Notes under the pieces: model-generated
The model's database searches: none
Told to the model about the DNA's origin: nothing
Seen by the model: the letters and a program-made list of their open reading frames with translations, nothing else
Shown here: positions 33,490 to 44,869 of the stretch, piece after piece
How the letters are laid out: the number at the start of each line of letters is the position of its first letter
How positions within the stretch are numbered: position 1 is the first letter of the stretch
Made by a program: the position numbers and the translations under genes
Source: Sorex araneus
Taxonomy: Eukaryota; Chordata; Mammalia; Eulipotyphla; Soricidae
NCBI RefSeq assembly: GCF_027595985.1
Contig: NC_073312.1
Coordinates: forward strand, 5,472,928-5,536,927
DNA length: 64,000 nucleotides
Reading direction: 5' to 3'

Positions 33490-34959
33490 TTCCTTTTTTT
33501 TTTCCTCTTTAATTAATTCCATTTCACAACAACATTGAATGTAACAATATTTTGTGTCTTTTTTCCTTTTTCTTAAAAAGGGATTGAACCCAGGGGGGGA
33601 GGTGGAGGAGTCAGGGGAGACGAACTATCACAGAACAACAGGTGTGGGTGACAGGAAGAAAACAGCGAGGGGTAGGCGAGGGTAGAGCCGGGGCCAGACC
33701 CCATGGGGGTGGGGGGCTTTACAAGAAATCTGTACAGTTATCAAATAAGTTAAAATTCTCCTAAATTGATTGTCCTTCACTTAAAGCGCTCCAGTAGGAC
33801 CATCTCACTCACCACAGCCGCCTACCCGGGGCTCCCTCCTTCCCCCTGTCCCATCTTAGTTTTTTCCTCCTATAGGAATGAAAGGATTATACAGCGAAAG
33901 GAAAAAAAAAAGAAGAAGAGGAAAGTCTGCTTCTCCTGCGGGAAGAAGCAGGGACCTCTCGGGAAATTGTGTACCATATTGCACAGGTCAAGCTAGAACC
34001 ATTCCTGTGGAACAAAAAGGCAGGGAGAGGACAAAAGACAGGTTTTTAAAAATATATCGAAATTGCTCTGAAAACAGGGGACAATGCATCAACAGTCGTG
34101 TTTACAATGATTCGGCAACAAATGAACTCTCTTCCCCAAAGAGATGCACTCCACTGGTCCTTCTGCGGAGCTGTATCGAGAATGATCAGAATTCTGATTT
34201 TTTTTTTTTTTGCCTGTCAAGTCTATCCCTTTAAACACTTAATTAGAGGATTTGGCCCTGGCGAGGGAGGGACAGATGAAGAGGTCAGCTGCACAGGCCT
34301 CGGATGAAAGGCGGCTCGGACTGTGGAAATTGGGTAGGGTAACTGATTGGGGGTGGCCAGTGATCTGGCGAGGGGAGGAAGAACCACACCCAGAGGCCCA
34401 GAAATAAAGGGGCTACCAAGGCGATGGTTTGCCTGTACCTCTGAAAACAAAACAAAACCATCCTCTAGAAGAAAAAAAATGGGCAAATGAGAAGGGTTTC
34501 GGGGTTTGAGCTTATTTCTTTTCATTGAAATAAAACCCCAAAGCCACGTTCAAGGCCAGGGGAAAGCTTTTCTGTGTCTGCGAGGGAGACCGTTGGACGT
34601 TTTATCAAAGCTTTCAGCCAAAATAGTTGACCCGGGAATTTTGCTTGATTCCCCCACCCCCTTTTATTTCTTTTCTTTTCTTTCCCTCCTGCTCTCTCAA
34701 TATATAAACCAAAACCAAAAGTAAGAGGGAAGCGCCTCAAATCCATTAGGGGTGAATTGCACGAAAATGCATTGCAAATACTTACAAAAAAAAAAAAAAC
34801 GCTACCGATTGGGGGAGGGGAGGCCGGGGCTGCGCGCGCCCGGGGGCCCCTCGGTTCCCGAAGGCCGCTGGACGTCCGGGCGCCCTGGGCCGCCCCAGTC
34901 TCCTCCGGGGGTCTGGGGAGGGGGGCCGGGCTCTCCTTCCCCCTCTCCCACGTCGGGCC
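33490..34959 (-). other. HMX3: HMX3 3' UTR and 3' flank
   Basis: Unique AT-rich sequence. Minus-strand AATAAA lies at 34668-34663, which would give a UTR of about 300 bases; ATTAAA lies near 33510. The rest may be 3' flanking regulatory DNA. Confidence 0.5.
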
Positions 34960-35633
34960 TCAGACGGGCCGGAGCAGCGGCACGGACGAGACCACGGGGT
35001 GTGAGTAGTAGACGGGGTGCGGGAAGGTGAGCAGCGGCTGGCTGACGGGCACCGGGGCCCCCGCGGCCGCGGCCGCCGCGCCGTCGGCCGCCGAGTTCTC
35101 GTGGTACAGGATGGGCACCCGCACGATGCGCTGCGCCGCGGCGTGGCTCAGGTTGGCCGCCTCCAGCTCGGCCGCCAGCTGCCGCTTCCACTTGTTGCGG
35201 CGGTTCTGGAACCAGATCTTCACCTGCGTCTCGGTGAGGTGCAGCGAGGCGGCCAGGCCGGCGCGCTCCGAGCTGCTCAGGTAGCGCTTCATGTCGAAGG
35301 TGGACTCGAGCTGGAACACCTGGCTCCGCGAGAAGACCGTGCGCGTCTTCTTCTTGCGGCACGCCGGCTTCTTGTCGGGGCTCTCGGCGCCCTTCTTCCA
35401 GTCCTCGGCGCCCGGCGTGGCCGCCGCGCCCCCGACGCTCGCCCCGGCCGCGCCCGGCGCCGCCTCGCCCTCCTTCTTGCCTTCCTCCGAGTCGCTCTCC
35501 TCCAGGATGATCTCGTCCGGGCTCTTGGAGTCCAGCTCCTTGTGGTCGGGGTCGGCCTTGAGCAGAGGCTCTGGGGAGTCCCGGTCGGTGCCCGAGGCCG
35601 GGGACGAGTCTCGCAGGAGGGCTTTCTCGGAGG
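34960..35633 (-). CDS. HMX3: HMX3 exon 2 coding part with homeodomain
   Basis: Acceptor ..CTGCCCCGCAG-type at 35635-35634. The exon reads [20 protein letters not shown] and continues through the homeodomain to the TGA at 34962-34960. Confidence 0.96.
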
Positions 35634-36690
35634 CTGCGGGGGAGAGACACGGACGCACGGACACACACGCACACGGACACACGGATTCAGCCAGGCCCGA
35701 CGCCGGGACCGGGCGGCACCGCTCCGTCCGCGCCGGTCTCCCCGCCTGGGGCCTCCGAGCCTCCCCACGCCCGCGGGCCTTCTCCTTCCCTCCCGGCCAC
35801 GGGAGGGGCTCAGGCCGTGGGGTCCCCCTTCATCCCCTCTTCCCGGGGGAGACTGGTGGGGAGAGAACCGGCCCGGGGCGCGCGCCCACCTTCTTTTCCT
35901 TCCTGGCGCTCCCAGGCCAGGCAGGGGCCCCCTCCGCGGAGTCGCACCGTGGCTGGGGCGGGCACGGGTCACTCCCTCCCTCCAGGCCCGGCCGCGGGCA
36001 TCCTCCCCATCGCGGCCCCAGAGCACTCGTCCCGGGGAGCACCGCGCCCGTGGGGGGCAGCGAGGCTACGTCTTTTTCTCCCCAAGTGGGATTGTCTTCC
36101 CGGGCTGCGTGTCCCGGCGCCCGGCCGGAGGTGGCAGCGGGTGAACCGAGGAAACTGACCAGAGCGCGCGGGGTGGGAGGGTCGCGGGGGGTCCCGGGGC
36201 CGCGGCGGGGAGGCCGCGCGGGGAGGGAGGAGGTGGGCGGCGCGCGGGGAGGACCCCAAAAGTTCAAAGAGGGCTCGGTACCTTCAGGTCGCGGGACGTG
36301 GCCGCCGGCGGGGGTCAGGGTGTAGGGGTACCACCAGGCCGGGGAGCGCTCCAGGTAGTGCGCGGGCAGGGCAAACCTCTGAGCCGGGATCTCAAAGCGG
36401 GGGAAAGCCAGGTCGCCCACCTGCGAGAGCGCGAAGCCCGCCGCGCCCTCCAGGGCCCCCTTGGCCGCAGCGGCGGCGGCAGCGGCGGCGGCGGCAGCGG
36501 CGGCGGCGGCCGAGGCCGGGGCGAAGAGCGTCCGTGGGGGCGGCTGCGGCTTGGGGGGCGGCCGGTGGTGGTCCCCGTTGAGCAGGTTCTTGATGGAGAA
36601 CGGCGACTCCTTGGGCGCGGGAGGCGGGGGCGGCGGCGGCGGGGGCTGCGCGCTGGCCGTGCCGGGGGTGTCCGGCCCGGGCTCCGGCAT
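34960..36690 (-). CDS. HMX3: HMX3 homeobox transcription factor (two exons, 360 aa)
   Basis: Paralogue of HMX2 (NKX5-1) with an overlapping role in inner-ear semicircular canal and hypothalamic patterning; nuclear. Coding exons 36282-36690 (409 bases) and 34960-35633 (674 bases) join at a split Ala137 codon across a 648-base GT..AG intron, 360 codons plus TGA. Starts MPEPGPDT; this is the first in-frame ATG after an upstream in-frame TAG, with A at -3. Visible parts: nine prolines (16-24), [10 protein letters not shown] eh1-like motif (31-40), 16 alanines (61-76), conserved block [20 protein letters not shown] (85-104), acidic EESDSEE, and homeodomain 230-289 ending [13 protein letters not shown]. 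The tail ends SVPLLRPV. Three residues longer than the human protein as I recall it, mostly homopolymer change. Intact. Exon 1 is strongly CpG-rich. Confidence 0.97.
36282..36690 (-). CDS. HMX3: HMX3 exon 1 coding part (residues 1-137)
   Basis: From the ATG at 36690-36688 to CCT GAA G|GTACCG. Carries the Pro run, the FSIKNLL motif, the 16-Ala tract (36471-36518) and the conserved [11 protein letters not shown] segment. Confidence 0.95.
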
Positions 36691-36989
36691 GGTCCCCTCT
36701 CCGCCGGGTCCCCGGGAGGGAGGGAGGGCGCGGGACGGGCGCGCGGCCGGGCGAGCGGGCGGGCGGCCGGAAATCAGACCATAAGCGGAACCCAACTACG
36801 GGGCGCGAAGTCGGGGGCCGCCCCAGGCGCAGATCCCGCGGCGGGAGGGCGGGGTGAGGCCCGGGCCGGGGCGGGCCGGCATGGGGGAGGGGGGCCGAGG
36901 GGCGGGGAGCGGCCGGGCCGCGGCGGCAGCGACGGAGCGCGGCGGCTCGGCGGCGGCCGGAGCGGTGCCCGGCTCGGGGCTGCGTCAAT

Positions 36990-37275
36990 CCGGCGCCGGA
37001 TGCTAATGATGAAATCAAAATGTCATCCAAGTTAAATGCGGAGAGTATACGGCGATTGGGCGCGTACAATGGCAAATGGGATTAGGCGGGCGAAGGCGCG
37101 GCCGAGCCGGGGCCCCGCGGCCGCCTCCGCCACCGCCCCCTCCTCGCCGGCCCGCGGATTTTGGCGCTTTCGCTTCGGGCTATAAGAGCCCGCCTGTTAT
37201 TGGCTTTATATAGTCCAATTAGGCAGCAAATGAGGACAAGCCTATTAGCACAAAAGGATATTGGCTCCCGCTAAA
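36990..37275 (-). promoter_or_regulatory. HMX3 upstream block with TATA and CCAAT boxes
   Basis: On the minus strand TATATAAAG lies at 37212-37204, flanked by ATTGG at 37219-37215 and CCAAT at 37203-37199. Also gctaatgatgaaatcaaaat near 37001 and cctattagcacaaaaggata near 37241. Either the HMX3 promoter with a roughly 0.5 kb 5' UTR, or conserved upstream regulatory DNA. Confidence 0.5.
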
Positions 37276-39531
37276 GAGGCACTCGGAGCGCGCCGGCGAG
37301 CGCAGGAGGCGAGCGAGGGCTGCGGGGCCCGCGGCGCCCCCGGCCCGAGCGCTCCGACAGCCGCGGCGCCCCGCGCCCGCGCCGCGCTCTCCCCCCTGCG
37401 GCTCCGGGACCCGCTCCCGGCCCGCTCGGCCGGCGGGAGGGGGGAAGGGGCGGGCCGGCCCGCCCGGGTCACCTCGGGGTTACACGCGCTCGCAGCTGCC
37501 GCTCCCCCGCCCCCCGGGGCTGGCCCGGGGCCCGCCACCCCCCACGCAGCTGGAGCGCCCGGCCGCGCCAGCCCGGGACGCAGGACGCGACCTCGGCCCG
37601 CGGCGGACTCCGCAACTCTGACGGCCTCGGCTCTCGCCCCGGAGCCTGCGGAGAAGGACCCCACCGGGGTAGTGGGGGGGAAGCGGGGGGCTCGGGCCCC
37701 CACCCGCCGTCTAGTCACTAGGCAGGGGGTGGGGGTTCACGGCTCAGCGATCCGCCTGGCCTTGGCCTTTGGCCCCGGGGAAAGCGAACGGTGAGCCTCA
37801 GCCCCACCCGCTCCGCACCACCGAGTGGGCGTGGGTCTCTGCGCACCCCGCGTACCCGCGTGTGCGCGCCCCAGGAACGACTCCCGCGCGTCCCCCGGCG
37901 GGGCGGCCCGGGGAGCGGCGTCCGGGCAAGGCTCCTCCGCTCCGGCCCGCGCCCAGGATCCGTTTCAAGCTGGAGACCCCCGGGACTCCCCACTCTGGGG
38001 CGTCTCCCGTCTCCCGTCTCCCGTCCGCGTTTGGAGCTGCCCGTCGCCCAGATGCGGGCAGGGCGACGCGAAGGCGCCAACCGCGCGCCCTCCTTGGCCG
38101 CGGCACCCGACGCGCGTCCGGCTGCCACCGGGTTCCTCGAGAACCCAGCTGGGCCTCTGAGGGTCGCGGGACATCATCGCATTGGATGGAGCGAAGCCCG
38201 TCAGCTATTGCTTAGGACGGACTCTAGATTTAGGCAGGGGGCGAATCAGAATTGCTCCTGGCGTCCCTTGACCGGGCTAGGGGCCAATGTCAAAGGACGC
38301 GCAGTGCCCCCCCGGCCCCCGAACGAGCGTCTCCTGCGGCCTTCGCGCCCCCACTGCCTTCTCGGGTTAGAATCGGAATTCCAGGTGGCCGGCTCTGGCT
38401 CCCCGCTTGAGGACGGGTGTTTTTATTTCCCCATCTGGGGCGTCTCATCCCCCCCCCCCCACCCAACCTGCAGGGGATGCGTTTCAAGCCTCTCTGCAAA
38501 CATTCATCTGCAGTTAGGAACCTCGCCCTGACTGGGCAGCCTGGAGTTACTGTAAAGGGTGCTTCCGTAAACAATTATTATTGTTATTCTCATTCTCATT
38601 ACTCCCTGGAGTTGGTCAGGGTTTTTCTGGAATGCAAAGCACGACTGCTACTCAGAGTCTGAGTTGGAGCGAGTGACAGCCCGGAAACAGGCTTTTCTGG
38701 AGAGGGGCCCATCCTCTGGCCGCCTCGGGGACTGGGCCTTCGCCCTCACCCCACCCGCACCCCCAGCCCAGTTCGTTTTCTTCCCAACTCAGAAACGGCC
38801 GGTCCGGAGCAGGTGCGTGGGCTGGGCTGTCAGCAGGCCTGCCTGTGAGCGTTCTGGGACCCCTCCCATCCCTGCGCGCTCCTGCAAACTCAGCCAAGCT
38901 GCCGGCGCCCAGGGCCGCCTTCCCACTAAGGCAAGCAGGAAAGGTTCCGTCTCTCTGGTGGGAAAGAGGGCCCCGGCCTGGCCGGCATCTCCAGCAGGAA
39001 AGTTCTAGCTGGGAAAAGGCTCCGGGGCGGATAGCAACTTTGGCACCCGGGTGGGAGGGACTCAGGCTGGCTGGGAAGGGGGGATCCCCACATCTGCCCC
39101 CCCCATGTGCGAGCGTGTGCGTGTGCACCAGGAGAGGGATCTCTCCGTGTCAGCATGCCAGCCCCCTGGGTTTCAGGGATGCTGGCCTGGCGTCGGAGAG
39201 GGGAGCCCTCCCGGGCCCGGCAGCCCTGAGTTCGCGCCCTGGCGGAGGGTCTGGCCTCTGCTGCCGCTTGCCCAGATTCCCAGCAAAGTCAGGCGAACAG
39301 CGCCCTCTAAGGGACATCCGCAGACCGCAGCCCTTGGCCGGGCTGCAGCCGGCCCTGCGCAGAACCTTTAGGCAGCTGGGTTTGACCCTTGCCTAGGACA
39401 AAGGCTCATTTTCTCTGGATTCCGGGAGGTTTGGAGAAAGAAAAGGCCTCGGATCTCGGCCCGTCTCTACCTGGCCACTGAGAGCAAGTGGCCTCTCTTG
39501 CTCACCCCTCACTCTCCTCTCTGTCTCTCTG

Positions 39532-39564
<33 letters not shown>

Positions 39565-39840
39565 TTCTGCTCCACTCCTGTTCTGGGGTCCTGGGGTGCC
39601 CCTGAGGGTACAGGCGCCCTCCTGGCAGCGGGCTCGGGCCTGTGCACTGCAGGAGCGGAAGACAGGGGAACTGTGGGTCCTACTTCCCAGGACTGGCCAG
39701 CGGGCTCAGGGAGGGTCTGCACGCAGGACCCCCGCCTCCAGTGAACCAAGGAGCAGATGCGCGCCTGCTCGGACTCTGGAGGAACCCACCTTTCTCCCGG
39801 CTGACGGTTGGCCGCTCTCATGGGGCTCTCCAGTCTGTTG
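37276..39840. other. HMX3 upstream flank, GC-rich then mixed; no gene
   Basis: CpG-rich to about 38200, with only low-complexity Arg/Pro/Ala frames. A small AT patch is at 38550-38610 and TCTG/TCTC repeats are at 39519-39565. Nothing coding recognised. Confidence 0.65.
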
Positions 39841-39854
39841 CCCCAGTGCGATTT

Positions 39855-40026
39855 TGTTTTTTTTGGGGGGGTCACACCTGGCGAAGCACAGGGGTTACTC
39901 CTGGCTCTGCACTCAGGAATTACTCCTGACGGTGCTTGAGGGACCCTATGGGATGCTGGGGAATCGAACCCGGGTCGGCCGTGTGTAAAGCAAATGTCCT
40001 ACCCGCTGTGCTATGGTTCCAGCCCC
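39855..40026 (-). mobile_element. Shrew SINE, full length
   Basis: tcacacctggcgaagcacag, ctggggaatcgaacccgggt and tgctatggttccagcccccc. Imperfect flanking duplication agtgcgatttt / aatgtgatttt. Confidence 0.88.
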
Positions 40027-40059
40027 CCAATGTGATTTTTAAGTTTAATGAGAACCTGA

Positions 40060-40245
40060 GGTCTTCCTGTCTTATTTGTTTATTTATTTATAATAGAATC
40101 ATGGGTGGGATACACTGTTACAAAGTTATTCATGATTTGGTTTCGTTCATACAATGTTCCAACACTGTCCCTTCACCAATATCCACCATCAATGTCTCCA
40201 ATTTTCCTCCTACCAATGCCCGCCAGCTTAGCTCCTCTGGGAGGC
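40060..40245 (-). mobile_element. L1 3'-end fragment
   Basis: tacactgttacaaagttatt and acaatgttccaacactgtcc parallel gatacacagttgcaaggttg and ccaatgttccgacacccatc at 62667-62735, so both belong to one LINE 3' end in reverse orientation. A CT microsatellite follows. Confidence 0.6.
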
Positions 40246-40309
40246 ACTTTTCCTCTCTCTCTCTCCCTCACTCTCTCCCTCTCTCTCTCCCTCACCCCCC
40301 CTCTCTCCC

Positions 40310-40384
<75 letters not shown>
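40246..40384. repeat. CT microsatellite
   Basis: Imperfect ctctccctca units, then about 30 perfect CT repeats. Confidence 0.97.
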
Positions 40385-40699
40385 TTTCGTCTTCATGGTT
40401 TGCAACACTGAAAGGTTAGCATGTATATCCCGTTACCTCCGCCCAGCGTGCAGTTCCTGTCAGAGTGATCATTTCTGAGTGTCAGAGTCCTAGTGGTCCC
40501 GTCTTGGTCCTAACTGCCTTCTCCCGTGTCCCCGCTTGTGGCGAGCTTCCAGCAGTGGCCCCGTCCAAACCCGAGGCCGTTTGACAGCACATTTTACAGA
40601 ACCTGAAAGGAGAGCTAGCCTCGCTTCATGAGGTCCCAGAACCTTTGGGCCCACACTACTGGGCCGAGCCTTGAGAGCCCTTAGGTTTGTGGGTCCCGT

Positions 40700-40860
40700 A
40701 AAAACACCGGGGGAGGGGGCGGGGAGATAGGTAAAGGCTCTTGCCACGCACACACACAGCTGAGCCCAGCATCACGCGTGGGCCCCAGCAGGAGTGAGCA
40801 GGAGCAAAGAGCCAGGAGTGAGCCCCGGGCACAGTGGCTCAGGCAGCACCAGGGTAAGTG
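40700..40860 (+). mobile_element. SINE, highly diverged
   Basis: gggagataggtaaaggctct and gagcaaagagccaggagtga keep the order of a SINE head and body. Confidence 0.4.
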
Positions 40861-41029
40861 TAGGACCGTGGGTTCCACCCCTGGGGGCGCTTGCTCTGAG
40901 CTGGTCCTCACGCCCCTCCCGTGGGGGAAAACAGGGAAGTCGGCAGCTGCCTTTCAGCTTGCCAAGGACTGACCCTTCCTGCCACCCTGACTCACATCCG
41001 TACAGGAGAGGCAGGTCACTACAGGGTCC

Positions 41030-41085
41030 CCAGGGACTACTAGGAGCAACTCCCAAGCACCTCTGGGTGTGACCCCAACACTGCG
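41030..41085 (+). mobile_element. SINE 3' end fragment
   Basis: gggactactaggagcaactc and cacctctgggtgtgacccca, ending exactly where the GA satellite begins. Confidence 0.6.
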
Positions 41086-41395
41086 ATGAGAGAGGAAGAA
41101 ATGAGGAAAGAAAGGAGAGAGAGGGAGAGAGGGAGAGGGAGAGAGATGGAGGGAGAGGGAGAGAGATGGAGGGAGAGAGGGAAAGAGAGAGGGAGAGGGA
41201 GAGAGATGGAGGGAGAGAGGGAAAGAGAGAGGGAGAGGGAGAGAGGGAGAGGGAGAGAGATGGAGGGAGAGAGAGAGACAGAGGGAGAGGGAGAGGGACA
41301 GACAGAGAGAGAGGGAGGGAGAGGGAGAGAGAGGGAGAGAGGAAGTGGAGAGGGAGCAGCAGAGGAAGGAGAGGGAGAGGGAGAACTCTCAGAGC
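41086..41395 (+). repeat. GAGA/GGGAGA purine satellite
   Basis: Higher-order units around gagggagagggagagagatg recur between 41113 and 41270. Confidence 0.95.
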
Positions 41396-41514
41396 TCATT
41401 TGCCAAGAGGCTCCAAGTTGAAGTGAGTCTTCACAGAGGCCACAGGGTTCCTTGGAGACATCAGGGAGAAAACTCCACCTTCTCGTGGGTTCCAGTGGGA
41501 TTAACAGAATGGGA

Positions 41515-41570
41515 AGGGCTGGAGAGATTAGCCCAGTGTGGAGGGCGCTTGCCTCAGGAATACCGCCCCG

Positions 41571-41603
<33 letters not shown>

Positions 41604-41704
41604 CCGCTAGATCCTGGCATCCATTGGTCCCTCACTGCAGAAGTAATTCCTGAGTTCAGAGCCAGGAGTAACCCCTGAGCATCACCGGATATGACCCCAA
41701 AACT
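41515..41704 (+). mobile_element. SINE with internal poly-C
   Basis: Head gaagggctggagagattagc, a run of about 35 C residues at 41568-41602 in place of box B, then body ttcagagccaggagtaaccc and tail ggatatgaccccaaaact. Confidence 0.8.
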
Positions 41705-41885
41705 TAAAAAAAATGAAAGAAAGAAAGAAAAAGAGAAAAGAAAAGGAAGGGAGGAAGGAAGGGAGGGAGGGAGGAAGGAAAGAAGAAAGGAGGGAGAGAG
41801 AGGGAGGGAGGGAGGGAGGGAGGGAGGGAGGAAAGGAGAAAAGGAGGGAAGGGTGAGGGCGGGAGGAGGAAGGGGGAGGGAGGAA
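41705..41885 (+). repeat. GAAA/GGAA/GGGA purine satellite
   Basis: Begins in the A-rich tail of the SINE at 41515 and grades from GAAA to GGGA. Confidence 0.95.
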
Positions 41886-42749
41886 CCCAGACCCACAGTG
41901 CACTGGGGACTCCTCCCCACTCCCCCCACCCCGCCCTGGCTCTGCAACCTGCCAGCCGGAAGGGGCCATGCCAGGGCACCCCAACTTTCTGGTTTTCCCC
42001 AACTTTCTGCTAACACAGGAGCCTCCGCGTGGTGAGGAGGTTTCCCTCACAGTGGCATGGGGTTTGAGTGGTTCTCTGGCCTCTGGGACTGTCCAGGGCA
42101 GAAGCAAACTGGGGACCCAGCGGTCAGGAAGAGCAAACTGAACAGAAGGCGGGTTGGCCGGAGCCGCCCCCAGCGACGCCCCCTCTGAGAGACCGTGGTG
42201 TCAGGGTCAGACACAGGGGGGATGGAGGGGGGGAGGGGGTCAGGCACAAGCCTGGCCTGCCGGGTCACCCTCCCACCGCAGCTCCCGTGTCAGGGCTGAA
42301 GGAACATTGTCTTGTTGTCTCGTTTAGTCCCCGTCCTCCCCGGGGCCGGCCCAGGGGAGACTCCCGCCCAGCGTCCTGTCCTTGTCCTTGTGCGTGCGCC
42401 TGTCCTGAGCCCCGAGGACACGCCTCCATCCCTGGGACCCGTCTCCCTCCTCCCCCCTCCTCTGTTCCAGAAGCCGCGTGGGGAGAGTGGCGTGGAACTG
42501 CGCCGTGGACCAGAGCTGCCACCGTGGTCCCTGACCACTTTCCCGGGCCTGGTTCTGCTCACCCCGAGGTCGCCTGCGCTCTTGGCCTCGGGCCCTGGGG
42601 TCCCTCCTGCCGGGGCCAGCCTGAGAACGCTCCCGTCCGTCCATTTGCACGGGTTTGACTGACGTGAAGGTGGGGCAAACACTCCCTGGGGCCCTGGGGC
42701 GCCTGCTTGGAGATCAGGAGCAGTCCTGGGTTCTTGATCTCCTCCCTTT

Positions 42750-42866
42750 GGTTTTGGGGCCACACCCGGCCGTGCTCAGGGTCGCTCCTGGTGGGGCTCA
42801 GGGACCCCGGGGGATGCGGGGGATGGAAGCTGGGCTGGCCGTGCGTGAGGCGGCGCCCTCCCCAGG
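42750..42866 (-). mobile_element. SINE, partial
   Basis: ggggccacacccggccgtgc, gtcgctcctggtggggctca and ggatggaagctgggctggcc in reverse orientation. Confidence 0.65.
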
Positions 42867-43197
42867 GGGCCGTGGCTCCGGAGGTCAGCGCTGTATGTGC
42901 ACTACCCGTGGGCCACGCCTTTAGCCTGAGCTCCACGGAGCTCGGGGCAGCGCCCTGAAGTCGGGGTGTCCTCGGCAGCTGGCTGGGGCTGGGGGTCCTG
43001 GAGGGACAGGCAGGGAGAGTCCGCCAGGGCCCCCTTATCCTCAGCACCCCTGCCATGGAGGGCCCAGCTGAGAGGCCCGAGGTCGCTTTTCCTTACGGGC
43101 AAGTCTCAGGGTCAGACACTGGGGGGACCTCGACTTCCTTAGGTGCCCGGATGCTTTTAGCCCAGAGCGGGGCAGGCCGGCCTGGCTACTTTGGGAG

Positions 43198-43580
43198 GCT
43201 GTGTGTGCGTGCGCACGTGTGTGTGTGTTGTGCGTGCGTGCATGTGTGTGTGTGTGTGCACGTGTGCGTGCGTGTGTGGGCGTGCGTGTGTGTGTGCACA
43301 TGTGTGTGCATGCATATGTGTGCATTCGTGTGTGTGCATGCGTGTGGTGTGCCTGATGCGTGTGACACATGTGCATGTGTGGTGGTGTTGCACGTGGTGT
43401 GTGTCGTGAGTGGTGTGGGGGTGGGATGTGCTGTGTATGTGTCTGTGTTTATAAGTGGTGGGGGATGTGGATGTGTGTGTCTGGTGAGCGGAGTGTATGC
43501 CGTGTGTATACAGTGATCATGTGTGGTGTGCTTGTGTGTGGAGTGCGTATGTGTGTGTGTGCTCGCGTGTGTGCACGCAT
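43198..43580. repeat. TG-rich repeat region
   Basis: Imperfect TG/TGCG/TGTGCA repeats over nearly 400 bases. Cys/Val or His/Thr open frames here are repeat artefacts. Confidence 0.93.
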
Positions 43581-44118
43581 GGTCCCTGAGCCATACAGAG
43601 TAGGGCACCCCGGCCACTCTCTGCTAGTCCAGGAGGCCTGCCTGGAGGCAGTGCAGCAGCATATGAGCCCCTGAGACCCGCCCATCCCCCCTCGGGTGAA
43701 CTGAAGTGCAGGGAGGGTTGCTCCATGGCCCTGACCCTCGGCCCCCTCCACCCCTCCTACACCCTCCTCCTCCATAGCTCCGCTGGGGGGGCTGCCGTCT
43801 GCCCAAAGGGGGGTGCAGAGGGCCCCTGCAGCCAGACTGCATGGCTTTGAGGTTCCCTCTGCCACTTCCCGGCCCGTCTGTGCCTCAGTGTCCCCACCTG
43901 GAACCCTGGGGACCACAGGAGTGTTTTCCTCGGAGCAGCTGGAGCGTCCAACAAGATTCCATGAGTGGAGGGCTTGGGGGTCCCCGTGCCCACATGCCTG
44001 AGGCTGGGCTGGGGGCAGCCTGGGTACAGGACAAGTCGCTCGGCCGGACTCGGGCCCCGGCCCCCAAAGCAGCCCCCAAGGGAAGAGGTTCAACCGGTGG
44101 AACATGACCTGACCCTCA

Positions 44119-44345
44119 GCACCCCGTGCTCCCCTGGGTGTGCTCCACAAGTCTGACCTCGGCACCCAGTGCTCCCCTGGGTGTGCTCCATGAATCTGAC
44201 CTTCGACATCCAGTGCTCCCCCGGGTGTGCTCCACGAGTCTGACCCTCAGCACCCAGTGCTCCCCTGGGTGTGCTCCACGAGTCTGACCCTCAGCACCCA
44301 GTGCTCCCCTGCTCCCCTGGGTGTGCTCATGAATCTGGCCCTCCG
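44119..44345. repeat. 44-base minisatellite, about five copies
   Basis: Unit built around ctgggtgtgctccacgagtc and tgaccctcagcacccagtgc. The ggg cores fall at about 44136, 44179, 44223 and 44267. Confidence 0.85.
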
Positions 44346-44594
44346 CACTCAGTGCTCTCTGCTCCCCTGTGGGCAAGGTCCTGTGGCCCTCAGCACAGGC
44401 GCGCCAAGACCCAAGAGGCCAGCTGAGCCCGCCGGGCGCCCTCAGACCGCAGGGGCCCATTCCAGGAGAGAGGGAGGTGGTAGAACTGCTCACCAACGTG
44501 GAGTGTCCAAGGGGTGGACAGCAGTGGACAGGGCCCAGGGACAGCACACAGGGAAGGGCAGGAAGTGGGGCGGTCTGAGGCAACATGTCAGCTT

Positions 44595-44640
44595 TGCCTC
44601 AGTGTCCCTGCCTCAGTGTCCCTGCCTCAGTGTCCCTGGC
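44595..44640. repeat. Short tandem repeat tgcctcagtgtccc
   Basis: About three to four 14-base copies. Confidence 0.8.
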
Positions 44641-44869
44641 CCGGCCACAGCGCTATCCCGGTCCCGTCGGCAGGGACCCTGGCGTCCCTCCACCCCGAGT
44701 GCAGCTGGACACACGGCCAGTGTCTTTGCCCTTGCCAGTGGCCGGGGGTGGGGGGGAGGCGTGCTGCCTGCCCCCGTCGTGGTGGCAGGGTGGAAACCAG
44801 GGATGTCACCCCTCCTCCGAGGACCCCTAAGACCCTCTCCCCGCGCGACGCCTTGTCTTTGGGAATTTG

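Noticed and set aside
36691-36795. Longer HMX3 N-terminus reading upstream of MPEPGPDT
   Set aside because: The upstream frame begins at TTG after an in-frame TAG and has no ATG; the ATG at 36690 has good context and matches the family start.
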